Assembly (NCBI RefSeq): GCF_947490415.1
Contig: NZ_CANLGX010000001.1
Coordinates: 434,001-498,000 of the forward strand
DNA length: 64,000 nt
Direction of reading: 5' to 3'
DNA from: an uncultured Eudoraea sp.
GTDB taxonomy: Bacteria > Bacteroidota > Bacteroidia > Flavobacteriales > Flavobacteriaceae
Under the pieces are notes generated by a model, which saw nothing but the letters and a program-made list of their open reading frames with translations, did no database searches and was not told the DNA's origin. Position 1 is the first letter of the stretch, and each line of letters starts with the position of its first letter. Positions 19,337 to 28,413 of this stretch are shown here, piece by piece. The translations under genes and the position numbers were made by a program.

Positions 19337-19344
19337 TAGTTTTG
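19337..19344 (+). promoter_or_regulatory. Promoter of the DUF4163/3298 lipoprotein gene
   Basis: The plus strand has TTG, 18 bases, then TAGTTTTG, 22 bases before the ATG at 19367. The two divergent promoters interlock, so polymerase binding at one may exclude the other. Confidence 0.6.
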
Positions 19345-19366
19345 CAATAGATCCAAATTTAACTCA

Positions 19367-20110
19367 ATGAAGCGCAATGTAACCTACCTTTTTATTCTAG
19401 CCCTAATAGTTAGCTGTCAGGACAGCGGTAATATTACATTTGAAGCCTTAACTCTGGCAAATACCAAATGTGAGGAGTGTCCGGAAGTTACCATTGAAGT
19501 TCCAAATGCATTGGGTAATAACAAACTGGCCAAATCTATAAATCGCGCATTGCAGGAAGAAGTTATTTCCAAATTAACTTTTGATGATGAAATTAATGCC
19601 GAAACCATTCAGGAGGCCATTGAGTCATTTACAAATGGATATTTTGAATTAAAAAAAATCTATCCTGATGAAACTATTGGATGGCAGGCAAAAATTAATG
19701 GAATGGTTACCTATGAAGATAATGAACTCCTAACTATTGAACTACAGTCTTATTTGTTTACCGGTGGAGCTCATGGTTATGGTTCAACAAATTTTCTAAA
19801 CTTTAGCAAAAAAAGAGGCAAGGAAATGGATGACTGGGAGTTATTTAAAGATAAGGAAGGGTTTGAGCAGTATGCTGAAACCCAATTTAGATTACAACAC
19901 AATATCCCGGTAAATAAGCCTATCAACAGTACAGGCTTTATGTTTGAGAAAGATCATTTTTATTTACCTGAAAATATTGGTTTTACTGAGAAAGGGATCA
20001 AACTATTGTACAATCAATATGAAGTGGCTTCTTATGCCGATGGCCCTATAGAACTGACACTTCCATACAAGGATATCCGAAAATTTTTATCCGGGAACAT
20101 CAAAACCTAG
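19367..20110 (+). CDS. DUF4163/DUF3298 lipoprotein
   Basis: This 247-residue protein has a lipoprotein signal with the lipid-bearing Cys17 in LIVSCQDS. The body has the PdaC-like DUF4163 part followed by a DUF3298 (RsiV-like) part, with the typical YLFTGGAHGYGSTNFLNF stretch. These domains are found in secreted proteins of unclear function, some binding lysozyme or peptidoglycan. Two further cysteines (CEEC near residue 35) could form a disulfide. Its stop overlaps the convergent DinB gene by 4 bases. Confidence 0.82.
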   Translation: MKRNVTYLFILALIVSCQDSGNITFEALTLANTKCEECPEVTIEVPNALGNNKLAKSINRALQEEVISKLTFDDEINAETIQEAIESFTNGYFELKKIYPDETIGWQAKINGMVTYEDNELLTIELQSYLFTGGAHGYGSTNFLNFSKKRGKEMDDWELFKDKEGFEQYAETQFRLQHNIPVNKPINSTGFMFEKDHFYLPENIGFTEKGIKLLYNQYEVASYADGPIELTLPYKDIRKFLSGNIKT

Positions 20111-20580
20111 AACGCCTCTTCTTTTAGGAGGATTTTTTCCAAAGAAAGTATTACTCCAAGGTGTAAGCCTTCATGATATAGATTAAACGCCAAAGCGTCT
20201 TCAACATTTCGCAATGTGACTTTGGTACTGGTCTTATATTCATTGTACTCCTTGAATACACCATTTTCATAGTCCTCCTGTGCCCATTCTGCCGTAGAAA
20301 ACAAAAAAGCGGCAATATGATCTATCTCTTCATCTGTGGGATTTGTATCCGGCAAAGTGCCTTTTCTGAATTTTTGAATTAGAGAATCATCGATGCGCGC
20401 AGGGAGATTACTAAATTTGTACATAAGTATTTGTTGAGTCGCAACTACATGAGCTATATTCCACCAAATATTATTGCGATAGCCTTCCGGGATTTCAAAT
20501 AGAAGTTCAGGAGGAGTTCGTTTTAATATTTTGTATAGTATCTTCCTGTTTTTAATTGTGATGTCAAATATTTTTTCCAA
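20107..20580 (-). CDS. DinB-family protein
   Basis: This 157-residue protein has the four-helix DinB/YfiT-like layout, with metal-binding histidines in WWNIAHVVATQQ and in NLYHEGLHLGVIL. Such proteins include metal-dependent thiol S-transferases and many uncharacterised members. The start is TTG at 20580, since no ATG is available before residue 50 or so. It overlaps the lipoprotein gene's end by 4 bases. Confidence 0.82.
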   Translation of the reverse strand: MEKIFDITIKNRKILYKILKRTPPELLFEIPEGYRNNIWWNIAHVVATQQILMYKFSNLPARIDDSLIQKFRKGTLPDTNPTDEEIDHIAAFLFSTAEWAQEDYENGVFKEYNEYKTSTKVTLRNVEDALAFNLYHEGLHLGVILSLEKILLKEEAF

Positions 20581-20667
20581 TGCGTGCTTATTTTACGATT
20601 AGTAACAAGGCGTTATCAATTAATAAAAATAGCATATTCATTTAAAAATAATTAGCAGTAGTTGTTA

Positions 20668-20675
20668 TAATTTTG
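20668..20675 (+). promoter_or_regulatory. TAnnTTTG -7 box for the ArsC-like gene
   Basis: The plus strand reads TAATTTTG 20 bases before the ATG at 20695. It is an exact match to the -7 consensus. Confidence 0.45.
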
Positions 20676-20694
20676 AATTCGATAAAAAATAACC

Positions 20695-21048
20695 ATGAAG
20701 AAAATTTATTACTTAAGTAGTTGTGATACCTGCAAGCGTATTTTAAATGAACTAAAACCTCTTGGCGATATTGAGCTTCAGGATATTAAATCAGATCCAA
20801 TTACTCCTCAGCAATTGAAAGAAATGCGAAATTTAGCAGGTAGTTATGAAGCCTTATTTAGCAAAAGGGCTCGCCTATTTAGTGAACGCCAATTAAAAGA
20901 CAAGCAACTTGAAGATAAGGACTATGAGGTATTGATATTGGAACATTACACCTTCTTAAAAAGACCTGTTATTTTGGTTAACAATCAAATATTTATTGGG
21001 AATAGTAAAAAGGTAGTTGCTGCTGCCAAAGAAACTATACATACTTGA
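20695..21048 (+). CDS. ArsC/Spx-family thioredoxin-fold protein
   Basis: This 117-residue protein has an ArsC-like fold with a CDTC redox pair at residues 10-13 and an RPVILVNN stretch near residue 90, which matches the cis-Pro region of the family. Family members are arsenate reductases or Spx-like RNA polymerase regulators. There is no arsenic resistance gene beside it, so reductase activity on arsenate is not implied. The EamA gene starts inside its stop codon (TTGA). Confidence 0.82.
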   Translation: MKKIYYLSSCDTCKRILNELKPLGDIELQDIKSDPITPQQLKEMRNLAGSYEALFSKRARLFSERQLKDKQLEDKDYEVLILEHYTFLKRPVILVNNQIFIGNSKKVVAAAKETIHT

Positions 21049-21947
21049 GCAAGCGAACTCTCGCCATATTAGCCGCCCTGGGAGCCACAACAATTTATGG
21101 ATTAAACCATACTATTGCCAAAGGGGTGATGCCTACGTATATTACGCCTTTCGGTTTTATAATGCTTAGGGTATTAGGAGCCTCCATTTTGTTTTGGAGT
21201 ATTTCCTTTTTGGGGCCAAAAGAAAAAATTGAACGGAAGGACTGGGGTCGGATAATGTTGTGTTCACTCTTTGGCATGGCGATTAATATGCTGGCATTTT
21301 TTAAAGGTTTGGATTTATCCACTCCTATAAACAGTGCGGTTCTTGTAACTACCACCCCGATCATAGTGGTGATTTTATCTTTTTTTTTAATTAAAGAAAA
21401 AATTAGAGCGCTAAAAATAGTCGGTATAGTGATTGGTCTTACAGGAGCCCTTTTTCTTGTTCTTTATGGTAATGAAATCAGGCAAGACGCATCAAATATT
21501 CCTTTAGGCAATACCCTCTTTTTGCTGAATTCTTTATTTTTTGGGCTATACCTCATTCTTGTAAAAAAGTTACTTGAAAAATACCATCCCATTACACTTT
21601 TAAAGTGGATGTTCCTGATTGGCATCTTTTATAATTTACCAATTGCCCTTCCTGAATTTTTAGAAGTTTCCTGGTCATCCCTGCCGTTTGAAGCAATATG
21701 GAAAATGGCATTTGTGGTAATAGGGACTACTTTTTGCGCTTATTTATTTAATGTATTTGCCTTAACTCAATTAAAAGCATCCACAGTAAGTGCATTTGTA
21801 TATGTACAACCTGTCATTGGGATTCTTTTTGCCGTTCTGAGTGGCAGAGACAAACTCACCACCGTTAAAATAGCTGCCGCATGTTTGGTTTTGTTAGGAG
21901 TTTATCTTGTAAGTAAAAAACCAAAGCCAGGGAAAATCACCAAATAA
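21045..21947 (+). CDS. EamA-family drug/metabolite transporter
   Basis: This 300-residue protein has ten predicted membrane helices in two EamA repeats (about 1-140 and 150-295). Such proteins export or import small metabolites. The start is TTG at 21045, overlapping the stop of the ArsC-like gene as TTGA, so the pair is translationally coupled. The end is basic (KKPKPGKITK). The substrate cannot be named. Confidence 0.87.
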   Translation: MSKRTLAILAALGATTIYGLNHTIAKGVMPTYITPFGFIMLRVLGASILFWSISFLGPKEKIERKDWGRIMLCSLFGMAINMLAFFKGLDLSTPINSAVLVTTTPIIVVILSFFLIKEKIRALKIVGIVIGLTGALFLVLYGNEIRQDASNIPLGNTLFLLNSLFFGLYLILVKKLLEKYHPITLLKWMFLIGIFYNLPIALPEFLEVSWSSLPFEAIWKMAFVVIGTTFCAYLFNVFALTQLKASTVSAFVYVQPVIGILFAVLSGRDKLTTVKIAAACLVLLGVYLVSKKPKPGKITK

Positions 21948-22238
21948 GTAGTTATATCCTTTGTATTTATGGGATATTCATACCGAGTTAATTTTTTTTT
22001 CTTTAAACTTTTTTAATCAGGAATGACCATAACTCAGAAGCATAATTTTATGATGAGCAGATTATACTAAATGCTTTTTAACATTCAAATGACTCCTAAG
22101 AATTTCACAATCCATTAGAAATAAAAATATATTGCTTTACAATGAATGCATAAGAGTCTTAAAAATAAATGGTTTGATATCCCCGGGCTTGCGTTGACTA
22201 AGAATTTATACCTATTTTTAAAATCACAAAATTAAACT

Positions 22239-23213
22239 ATGTCTAAGAAACCCGCATTTATCAAAGAGCTTTCTTTACCTGTCATCGCAGCGCCCATGTT
22301 TCTCATCTCTGGTCCTCAATTGGTCATTGAATGTTGCAAAAATGGAATTATAGGAACTTTTCCTGCCCTTAACCAACGGACAAGTGAAGGATTTGAAGAA
22401 TGGCTAATTCAAATAAAATCCGAATTAGACTCTTTTGAAGAAAAAACAGGAACTAAAGCAGCACCATTTGGTGTAAATCTTATTGTTCATCCTACAAATC
22501 CAAGATTGGAAGCAGATCTGAAATTATGCATAAAACATAAAGTTCCTATCATTATTACCTCTTTGGGGGCAGTGTCGCAGGTAGTTGATGCCGTGCACAG
22601 TTACGGCGGGCTGGTTTTTCATGATATAATTAAAAAAAGGCATGCAGAAAAGGCGGCTTCAGCCGGCGTAGATGGGCTAATATTAGTTGCTGCGGGGGCA
22701 GGGGGTCATGCAGGCACGATTAATCCGATGACCCTTGTGGCAGAGATTAAAAAGTTTTACCATAAAACCATTATCCTTTCTGGTTGTATAAGTACCGGCA
22801 GGGATATTGCATCTGCTTTACAAATGGGCGCAGATTTGGCTTATATGGGTACTCGATTTATTAACACTCTTGAAAGTAAAGCGCCTGAAGAATACCGGCA
22901 GATGATCATAAAGGCAGGGGCCAGCGATATAAGGTACACCGCGGCCATATCGGGAGTACACGCTAATTTTCTTGGAGCCAGCCTTACTGCAGCAGGTATA
23001 ACAGAAGAAGATTTAAAAAAGGATGTTAAAATTGACTTTGGAAAGGAATTAGATACGGAGGCAAAAGCCTGGAAGACCATTTGGTCTGCAGGTCAGGGAG
23101 TAGCTACCGTAGAAAATGTGCTTAGTGTTGCAGAGCTTGTAAAAAATCTTAAATCTGAATTTAAAGCAGCGATTGAAGAACAAATTGCCTCATTGGAAAT
23201 TTATCCAAAATGA
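22239..23213 (+). CDS. Nitronate monooxygenase family FMN enzyme
   Basis: This 324-residue TIM-barrel enzyme belongs to the NMO (2-nitropropane dioxygenase) family, which oxidises alkyl nitronates with FMN. Family markers are PVIAAPMFLISGP at the start, the phosphate loop region AAGAGGHAGTINP and GADLAYMGTRFINT. It stands 62 bases before the YheT-like hydrolase on the same strand. The 291 bases before it contain no gene I can support. Confidence 0.88.
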   Translation: MSKKPAFIKELSLPVIAAPMFLISGPQLVIECCKNGIIGTFPALNQRTSEGFEEWLIQIKSELDSFEEKTGTKAAPFGVNLIVHPTNPRLEADLKLCIKHKVPIIITSLGAVSQVVDAVHSYGGLVFHDIIKKRHAEKAASAGVDGLILVAAGAGGHAGTINPMTLVAEIKKFYHKTIILSGCISTGRDIASALQMGADLAYMGTRFINTLESKAPEEYRQMIIKAGASDIRYTAAISGVHANFLGASLTAAGITEEDLKKDVKIDFGKELDTEAKAWKTIWSAGQGVATVENVLSVAELVKNLKSEFKAAIEEQIASLEIYPK

Positions 23214-23275
23214 TACTTAAGCAATTAGCAGATTTGTATGTTAAAAGAAATATTGGCTTGTAGTAATTCTGAGAT

Positions 23276-24235
23276 ATGCCTCTGATTGAATCTAATTACA
23301 ATCCTCCTCTCCCGTTTAAAAGTGGTCATATCTCTACTATTTATTCTGGCCTGATTAGAAAGGTTTCTGACCTTAACCAGCAAAGGGAGCGTCTCGAACT
23401 TGAGGATGGAGACTTTATAGACCTTGACTGGAGCTTTTCCACTACCCCCAGTAATGTTGTAGTTATTCTTTTACATGGACTTGAAGGGCATGGGCAACGC
23501 CCCTACATAACAGGAAGCGCAAAGCATTTCAATACTAATGGGGTAGATAGTTGTGCAGTTAATTTCAGAGGATGCAGCGGAGAAACCAACCGTCTATTCA
23601 GATCCTATCATTCCGGAGCAACAGAAGATCTCAAAGAAGTAATACAACATATCCTTTCTACGCGGAAATATAGTAGTATTTATATCAAAGGATTCAGCCT
23701 TGGAGGAAATCTGACACTAAAATATCTTGGAGAAGGGCCTGTGCCCAATCAAATAAAAGGAGCTGTAACCGTATCCGTTCCATGCAGTTTGCACGATTCC
23801 CTCATTCAATTGCTAAAATTGAAAAATACACTTTACGCCAAAAGATTTAAAAAACATCTGGTGGAGAAATTGTATTTAAAACGGCAGAAATTCCCAGAAT
23901 TAATATCCGTAGAAGAAATAAACAACATCCGGAACCTAAAAGATTTTGATGATATTTATACCAGTAAGGCTCATGGGTTCAAAGATGCTTTAGATTATTA
24001 TGCACAGTGCAGCAGTCTTCAGTTTTTACCCCGGATAAAAATTCCAACTTTGATTATCAATGCCCGGGACGATTCATTCCTAGGTAGGGATTGCTACCCA
24101 ATAGAAGAAGCAAAAAATAACCCACTTCTTTTTCTTGATATGCCGAAGCATGGCGGACATGTAGGCTTCTTTGGCCCACGAAACATATCTTATTCTGAAA
24201 AAATCGGCTTAAAATTTATAAATGAATTCTTTTGA
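23276..24235 (+). CDS. YheT-family alpha/beta hydrolase
   Basis: This 319-residue hydrolase has the family's FKSGHISTIYSGL opening, the nucleophile elbow GFSLGG, an acidic residue in NARDDSFLG and the histidine in KHGGHVGFFG, which together form the triad. YheT-like proteins are probable esterases with unknown natural substrates. The cytochrome lipoprotein follows on the same strand. Confidence 0.87.
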   Translation: MPLIESNYNPPLPFKSGHISTIYSGLIRKVSDLNQQRERLELEDGDFIDLDWSFSTTPSNVVVILLHGLEGHGQRPYITGSAKHFNTNGVDSCAVNFRGCSGETNRLFRSYHSGATEDLKEVIQHILSTRKYSSIYIKGFSLGGNLTLKYLGEGPVPNQIKGAVTVSVPCSLHDSLIQLLKLKNTLYAKRFKKHLVEKLYLKRQKFPELISVEEINNIRNLKDFDDIYTSKAHGFKDALDYYAQCSSLQFLPRIKIPTLIINARDDSFLGRDCYPIEEAKNNPLLFLDMPKHGGHVGFFGPRNISYSEKIGLKFINEFF

Positions 24236-24276
24236 TCCGTGCTATTTCATATATTAGTGCCTCTAATCTAAAGAAC

Positions 24277-24759
24277 ATGCGAAAAATATTTGCCATAATT
24301 GGAATTTGCGCCCTGCTAGTGAGCTGCGGCGAAAAAAAAGAAGAGAAAAAAGAAGGGGGTTTTGAAATGAACCGTGCCAAAAAGGAGGTGAAAGTAGAAA
24401 CTAAATCTGAAACAGTCCCGGTTGATTTGAATAACAAAGGAGTTGGACCTATAACCTCCTTAGAATTTGGAGCAGAAATTGATTCTGAATTAGCTGCCGC
24501 AGGTGAAGCAAAATACAACACTATTTGTACCGCTTGCCATATGGCTAACCAACGTATGATAGGACCTGCCTTGGCGGGCGTTTATGACCGCAGAAGTCCG
24601 GAATGGGTGATGAATATGATCCTAAACCCGGATGTTATGCTTAAAGAAGACCCTATTGCTCAAGCCTTATTAAAGGAATACAACAATGCCATTATGCTCA
24701 ATCAAAATCTAAGTGAAGAAGAAGCGCGGGCTGTTGCAGAGTACTTACGTACCCTTTAA
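24277..24759 (+). CDS. Lipoprotein c-type cytochrome
   Basis: From the ATG at 24277 the protein has 160 residues with a lipoprotein signal (Cys17 in LLVSCGEK), a Lys/Glu-rich linker, and one haem c site CTACH (Cys84, Cys87, His88). The likely axial methionine is Met140, followed by NLSEEEARAVAEYLRTL, the usual last helix. It is a small electron carrier tethered to the cell envelope. The longer frame starting at 24232 is rejected because it adds residues before the signal peptide. A hairpin terminator follows. Confidence 0.9.
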   Translation: MRKIFAIIGICALLVSCGEKKEEKKEGGFEMNRAKKEVKVETKSETVPVDLNNKGVGPITSLEFGAEIDSELAAAGEAKYNTICTACHMANQRMIGPALAGVYDRRSPEWVMNMILNPDVMLKEDPIAQALLKEYNNAIMLNQNLSEEEARAVAEYLRTL

Positions 24760-24779
24760 AAGCGAATTAAGAATTTTTT

Positions 24780-24824
24780 AAGTGCTGTTCTCGGTTATTA
24801 AATTTACGAGTTCAGCACTTTTCC
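24780..24824 (+). terminator. Terminator after cytochrome gene
   Basis: AAGTGCTG (24780-24787) pairs with CAGCACTT (24813-24820). After a TT/TT internal loop CTCG pairs with CGAG. The stem runs into TTTTCCCTTTT. Confidence 0.6.
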
Positions 24825-24960
24825 CTTTTGAAGAATTAAATCAATGGAGTGGTATTTACTTTCCTATAGGTAATGAACACTCACAGAGGTAAGGACTTCC
24901 CTCATTATATCTTTCAAAAGCAATAAGAAAGATTTAGTTTCGTACAGACAAATTGGAAAT

Positions 24961-25677
24961 ATGAAATATTTAATTCGACAAAAAATGGCTATTCGGTTTT
25001 TGATTACACTGCTTTTAATAACAAGTCTCACAAGTTACGGGCAAAGTAAAAACTTTATTGATCAACCGTATTTAGAAACCACTGCTAGGGTAGATACCTT
25101 AGTCATACCAGACCGTATTTATTTGTCAATCCTAATTACAGAAGCAGACACCAAAGGAAAAATTTCGGTTGAAAAATTAGAAAATAAAATGGCCGACAAA
25201 CTGAAAACACTAGGTATTGATATCGATAAGCAACTTACCCTTTCTGATTTGGGGAGTAATTTTAAAAAGTATTTTCTTAGGAAAGCCGATGTCCAAAAAG
25301 ATAAAGAATATTCATTAGTAGTGTATGACGCCGTAACGGCTGGTAGCGTAATACAGGCTCTTGAAACTATTGGGGTCTCAAATATAAGTTTGACAAAAAC
25401 CGAATATTCAAAAATTGAAAAGCTAAAAATTGACCTAAGACAAAGAGCTGTAAGGGCAGCAAAAATCCAGGCAGAAGCAATGCTCATCCCTCTAGATCAA
25501 AAGCTTGGACATGCTCTTTTTATATCTGATCTAAACACAGGGGTCCAGAATAGGATGGCAGAAAGAATGGTTAGGGTACAAATGTCTAAAGAAGCAGATA
25601 TAGATCAACCCATTGAAATTGAATTTGAAAAAATAAAAATAGAAAGTACCGTGAATGTAAAATTCGCAATTCAGTAA
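24961..25677 (+). CDS. SIMPL (DUF541) domain secreted protein
   Basis: This 238-residue protein has an N-terminal signal peptide (an inner ATG at 24985 gives a more usual one) and a SIMPL domain. I recognise the domain from the N-terminal TTARVDTLVIPDRIYLSI strand and the RQRAVRAAKIQAEAML helix. The family is periplasmic or surface-located, and its function is unclear. The gene converges on sulP with 3 bases between stops. Confidence 0.82.
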   Translation: MKYLIRQKMAIRFLITLLLITSLTSYGQSKNFIDQPYLETTARVDTLVIPDRIYLSILITEADTKGKISVEKLENKMADKLKTLGIDIDKQLTLSDLGSNFKKYFLRKADVQKDKEYSLVVYDAVTAGSVIQALETIGVSNISLTKTEYSKIEKLKIDLRQRAVRAAKIQAEAMLIPLDQKLGHALFISDLNTGVQNRMAERMVRVQMSKEADIDQPIEIEFEKIKIESTVNVKFAIQ

Positions 25678-25680
25678 GTG

Positions 25681-27210
25681 TCAGACCTTATCTATTGCCA
25701 GTTTATACGTAGGGTCCTCCAGGACATTTACGTCAATTATAGCATCTGCATTTGTTAGCAAGCGCCTGCAATCCTCACTTAAATGCCTTAAATGTACCTT
25801 CTTCCCAACTTTGTGATAGCGTTCCGTTATTTTGTTTAACGCTTCAATGGCAGACATATCTACTACCCTGCTTTCCTTAAAATCTATGATAACCTCGTCC
25901 GGGTCCTCAAGAACATCGAACTTTTCATTAAACAAAGTCACGGATCCAAAAAATAGCGGCCCATAGATCTCATAATGCTTAATTCCATTCTCGTCAATAG
26001 ATTTTCTTGCGCGTATTCTCTTAGCATTGTCCCAGGCAAATACAAGAGCAGAGATAATTACACCAACCAAAACAGCCAGCGCCAGATTATGAAGAAAAAC
26101 TGTAACCAGGGTAACTAATATCATTACAAGGACATCAGATTTCGGCATTCTTCTAAAAGTACGCAAACTAGCCCACTCAAATGTTCCAAGTGCTACCATA
26201 ATCATTAATCCTGTAAGTGCAGCCATAGGCACTTTTTCAATCAAATCAGCACCAAACATAATAAAGACAAGGAGCATCACCGAAGCCACAATACCTGATA
26301 ATCTAGCCCTTGCGCCGTTGGAAGTGTTGATTAAACTTTGGCCTATCATGGCACAACCACCCATCCCGGAAAAGAGTCCGGAAAGTATGTTTGCTGTTCC
26401 CTGGGCAACTGCTTCTTTATTACCGCGCCCGCGTGTTTCTGTAATTTCGTCAATAATATTGAGGGTCAATAAACTCTCTATTAGCCCAACCCCGGCAACT
26501 ATAGCTGCATAAGGAAAAATGATCTGCAGGGTTTCTAAAGTAAAAGGCAGTTCCGGGATATGAAAGGGCGGAAAACCTCCCTGAATAGAGGCAATATCGC
26601 CAATTGTTTTTGTATCAATATCGAATGCAAGAACGAGCCCAAAAACAGCCAGGATAGCAATCAAGGATGCAGGAACTGCTTTACTTAGTTTGGGTAATCC
26701 CCAAATTACCAGCATTGTGATTAAAACTAATCCTAAAAAAACAAACAAGGTGCTACCAGATAACCATGAGCCATCTGGCAACTTGAACTGGTCTAACTGC
26801 GACATAAAAATAATGATAGCCAGACCGTTTACAAATCCAAATATAACAGGATGAGGCACAAGGCGCATCAATTTGCCTAAACGAAGAAATCCAGCTGCCA
26901 ACTGCATTATTCCGGCCAATATCACCGCGGCAAACACGTATTCCACACCGTAATCCATGGCAAGTGAAACTATGACCACTGCTACCGCCCCTGTTGCTCC
27001 GGAAATCATTCCAGGTCTACCTCCCAGAATAGAAGTAACCAGCCCCATCACAAAAGCTGCATATAAACCAGTTAATGGGGATAAGCCCGCTATAAGAGCG
27101 AATGCTATGGCCTCTGGAACCAAAGCCAACGCAACAGTTAATCCAGATAGGACTTCAGTTTTGTAATTTACTTTTTGTGAAAAATCAAATAGATTTAAGT
27201 ACTTCTTCAA
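25681..27210 (-). CDS. SulP-family anion transporter with STAS domain
   Basis: This 509-residue membrane protein has the SulP fold (LSGLTVALALVPEAIAFALIAGLSP at the start, GGCAMIGQSLIN mid-protein) and a C-terminal STAS domain from about residue 410 (IIDFKESRVVDMSAIEAL). SulP carriers move sulfate, bicarbonate or other anions. The start is TTG at 27210. It is the first of three SulP genes in the window and has no linked carbonic anhydrase. The PhyH gene lies just upstream on the same strand. Confidence 0.9.
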   Translation of the reverse strand: MKKYLNLFDFSQKVNYKTEVLSGLTVALALVPEAIAFALIAGLSPLTGLYAAFVMGLVTSILGGRPGMISGATGAVAVVIVSLAMDYGVEYVFAAVILAGIMQLAAGFLRLGKLMRLVPHPVIFGFVNGLAIIIFMSQLDQFKLPDGSWLSGSTLFVFLGLVLITMLVIWGLPKLSKAVPASLIAILAVFGLVLAFDIDTKTIGDIASIQGGFPPFHIPELPFTLETLQIIFPYAAIVAGVGLIESLLTLNIIDEITETRGRGNKEAVAQGTANILSGLFSGMGGCAMIGQSLINTSNGARARLSGIVASVMLLVFIMFGADLIEKVPMAALTGLMIMVALGTFEWASLRTFRRMPKSDVLVMILVTLVTVFLHNLALAVLVGVIISALVFAWDNAKRIRARKSIDENGIKHYEIYGPLFFGSVTLFNEKFDVLEDPDEVIIDFKESRVVDMSAIEALNKITERYHKVGKKVHLRHLSEDCRRLLTNADAIIDVNVLEDPTYKLAIDKV

Positions 27211-27292
27211 ACCCTGTGTATTTTAAGGGGGCAAAAATAGGACTTATTAACTGTTAAAAGCCTTAATTGAAAAGAATTATGGATTTCATAAA

Positions 27293-28267
27293 TTACCAGT
27301 GATTCAGCCCTAATAATTTCTTTCCAAGTTCAGATAATTTAGCAGTATCGTATTTTACCTGTTCCCAATTTCTTGGATCACCTGGAAATGCATAACCTTC
27401 AGGGGCTATTCTGTTTTTCCAGGAATTAATGCGCCATTGCCTTAGTTCTTCATTTTCTTCCTCTGCAGGCATCATAGAAATGTATTGGGCAATCCTAACT
27501 TTATCCGCAGATTTATTTGGTCTGATCCCATGTGGCTGCGTACTATTAAAAATTAGAAGATCACCAATTTCCAGTTTTACTTTTACAATTTTATCCTCTA
27601 ATTCTGAAATGTCTGGTTGAAAGTGATCCCGATCTTCTGGTTGTGTAAGCTTCCAACTATTATAATTCCGGTACAACCATGGAATGCATTGAAAACCTCC
27701 CATATTCTCATCCGTTTGGTCTGCAAGTGCCAATACTCCCTGCACATTCTGTGGTTTAGTTTCAGGGTCATAATCCCAGTGAATAAATCCCTTCCTTTCA
27801 AATCCCGGCCTTTGAGGAAAGTTAAGGTTTGCCCTATCAATTGTAACCCATAATTTTTCGGTCCCCCAAACGTCAACAAAAGCATCATACACACGTTGCA
27901 TTTGCCTGTTATTCCATAGGTGCTGGTTATTGTAAACCTCAACCATCCCTGTTCCTGTTAGTTCTTTCATTTGCATTTCAGCCCTTGGTGGAGCATACCA
28001 TGTTTCACTATCGTTAGGGTCCTTTTCATCAAATTCCCACAAAAAATCTGCTGTTGCCTTTGCCTGGGCTACAGGGACCGCATTTTTAATTACTATATAG
28101 CCATTATGCTTCCAAAATTCCCAGTCCTTTTCGCTAAGAACCCTTAAAGGAACTTTATTAGACCGATCATTTAATTCTATTTTGCTACTTGTTGCTGTTG
28201 AAGGGTTTCCAGGAATATCTTTATGGGCCTTATTGGCCATTTCCAGTTTGGATGCTGCTTTTTCCAT
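27293..28267 (-). CDS. Phytanoyl-CoA dioxygenase family oxygenase
   Basis: This 324-residue protein resembles the PhyH family of Fe(II)/2-oxoglutarate oxygenases. The iron-ligand motif HxD occurs in FIHWDYDPE, and the distal His with the 2-oxoglutarate Arg occurs in QPHGIRPNKS. The substrate is unknown; bacterial members act on varied small molecules. It is divergent from an AraC-type regulator 146 bases away, which may control it. A TAGTTTTG box lies at 28298-28305. Confidence 0.87.
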   Translation of the reverse strand: MEKAASKLEMANKAHKDIPGNPSTATSSKIELNDRSNKVPLRVLSEKDWEFWKHNGYIVIKNAVPVAQAKATADFLWEFDEKDPNDSETWYAPPRAEMQMKELTGTGMVEVYNNQHLWNNRQMQRVYDAFVDVWGTEKLWVTIDRANLNFPQRPGFERKGFIHWDYDPETKPQNVQGVLALADQTDENMGGFQCIPWLYRNYNSWKLTQPEDRDHFQPDISELEDKIVKVKLEIGDLLIFNSTQPHGIRPNKSADKVRIAQYISMMPAEEENEELRQWRINSWKNRIAPEGYAFPGDPRNWEQVKYDTAKLSELGKKLLGLNHW

Positions 28268-28297
28268 AATAATTCAGTATTGTGATTAAAAGATAGT

Positions 28298-28305
28298 CAA
28301 AACTA
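28298..28305 (-). promoter_or_regulatory. TAnnTTTG -7 box for the PhyH gene
   Basis: The minus strand reads TAGTTTTG 31 bases before the ATG at 28267. It is an exact -7 match inside the intergenic space shared with the AraC gene. Confidence 0.45.
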
Positions 28306-28413
28306 AATAGATCAAATGCTGATCTCCACCTTGATTTTGATCAATATTTGAATTATATTGATATTTTCTGTCATTATTACAGTCCATAATAACAACTTTG
28401 TTAAATTTTTGAT

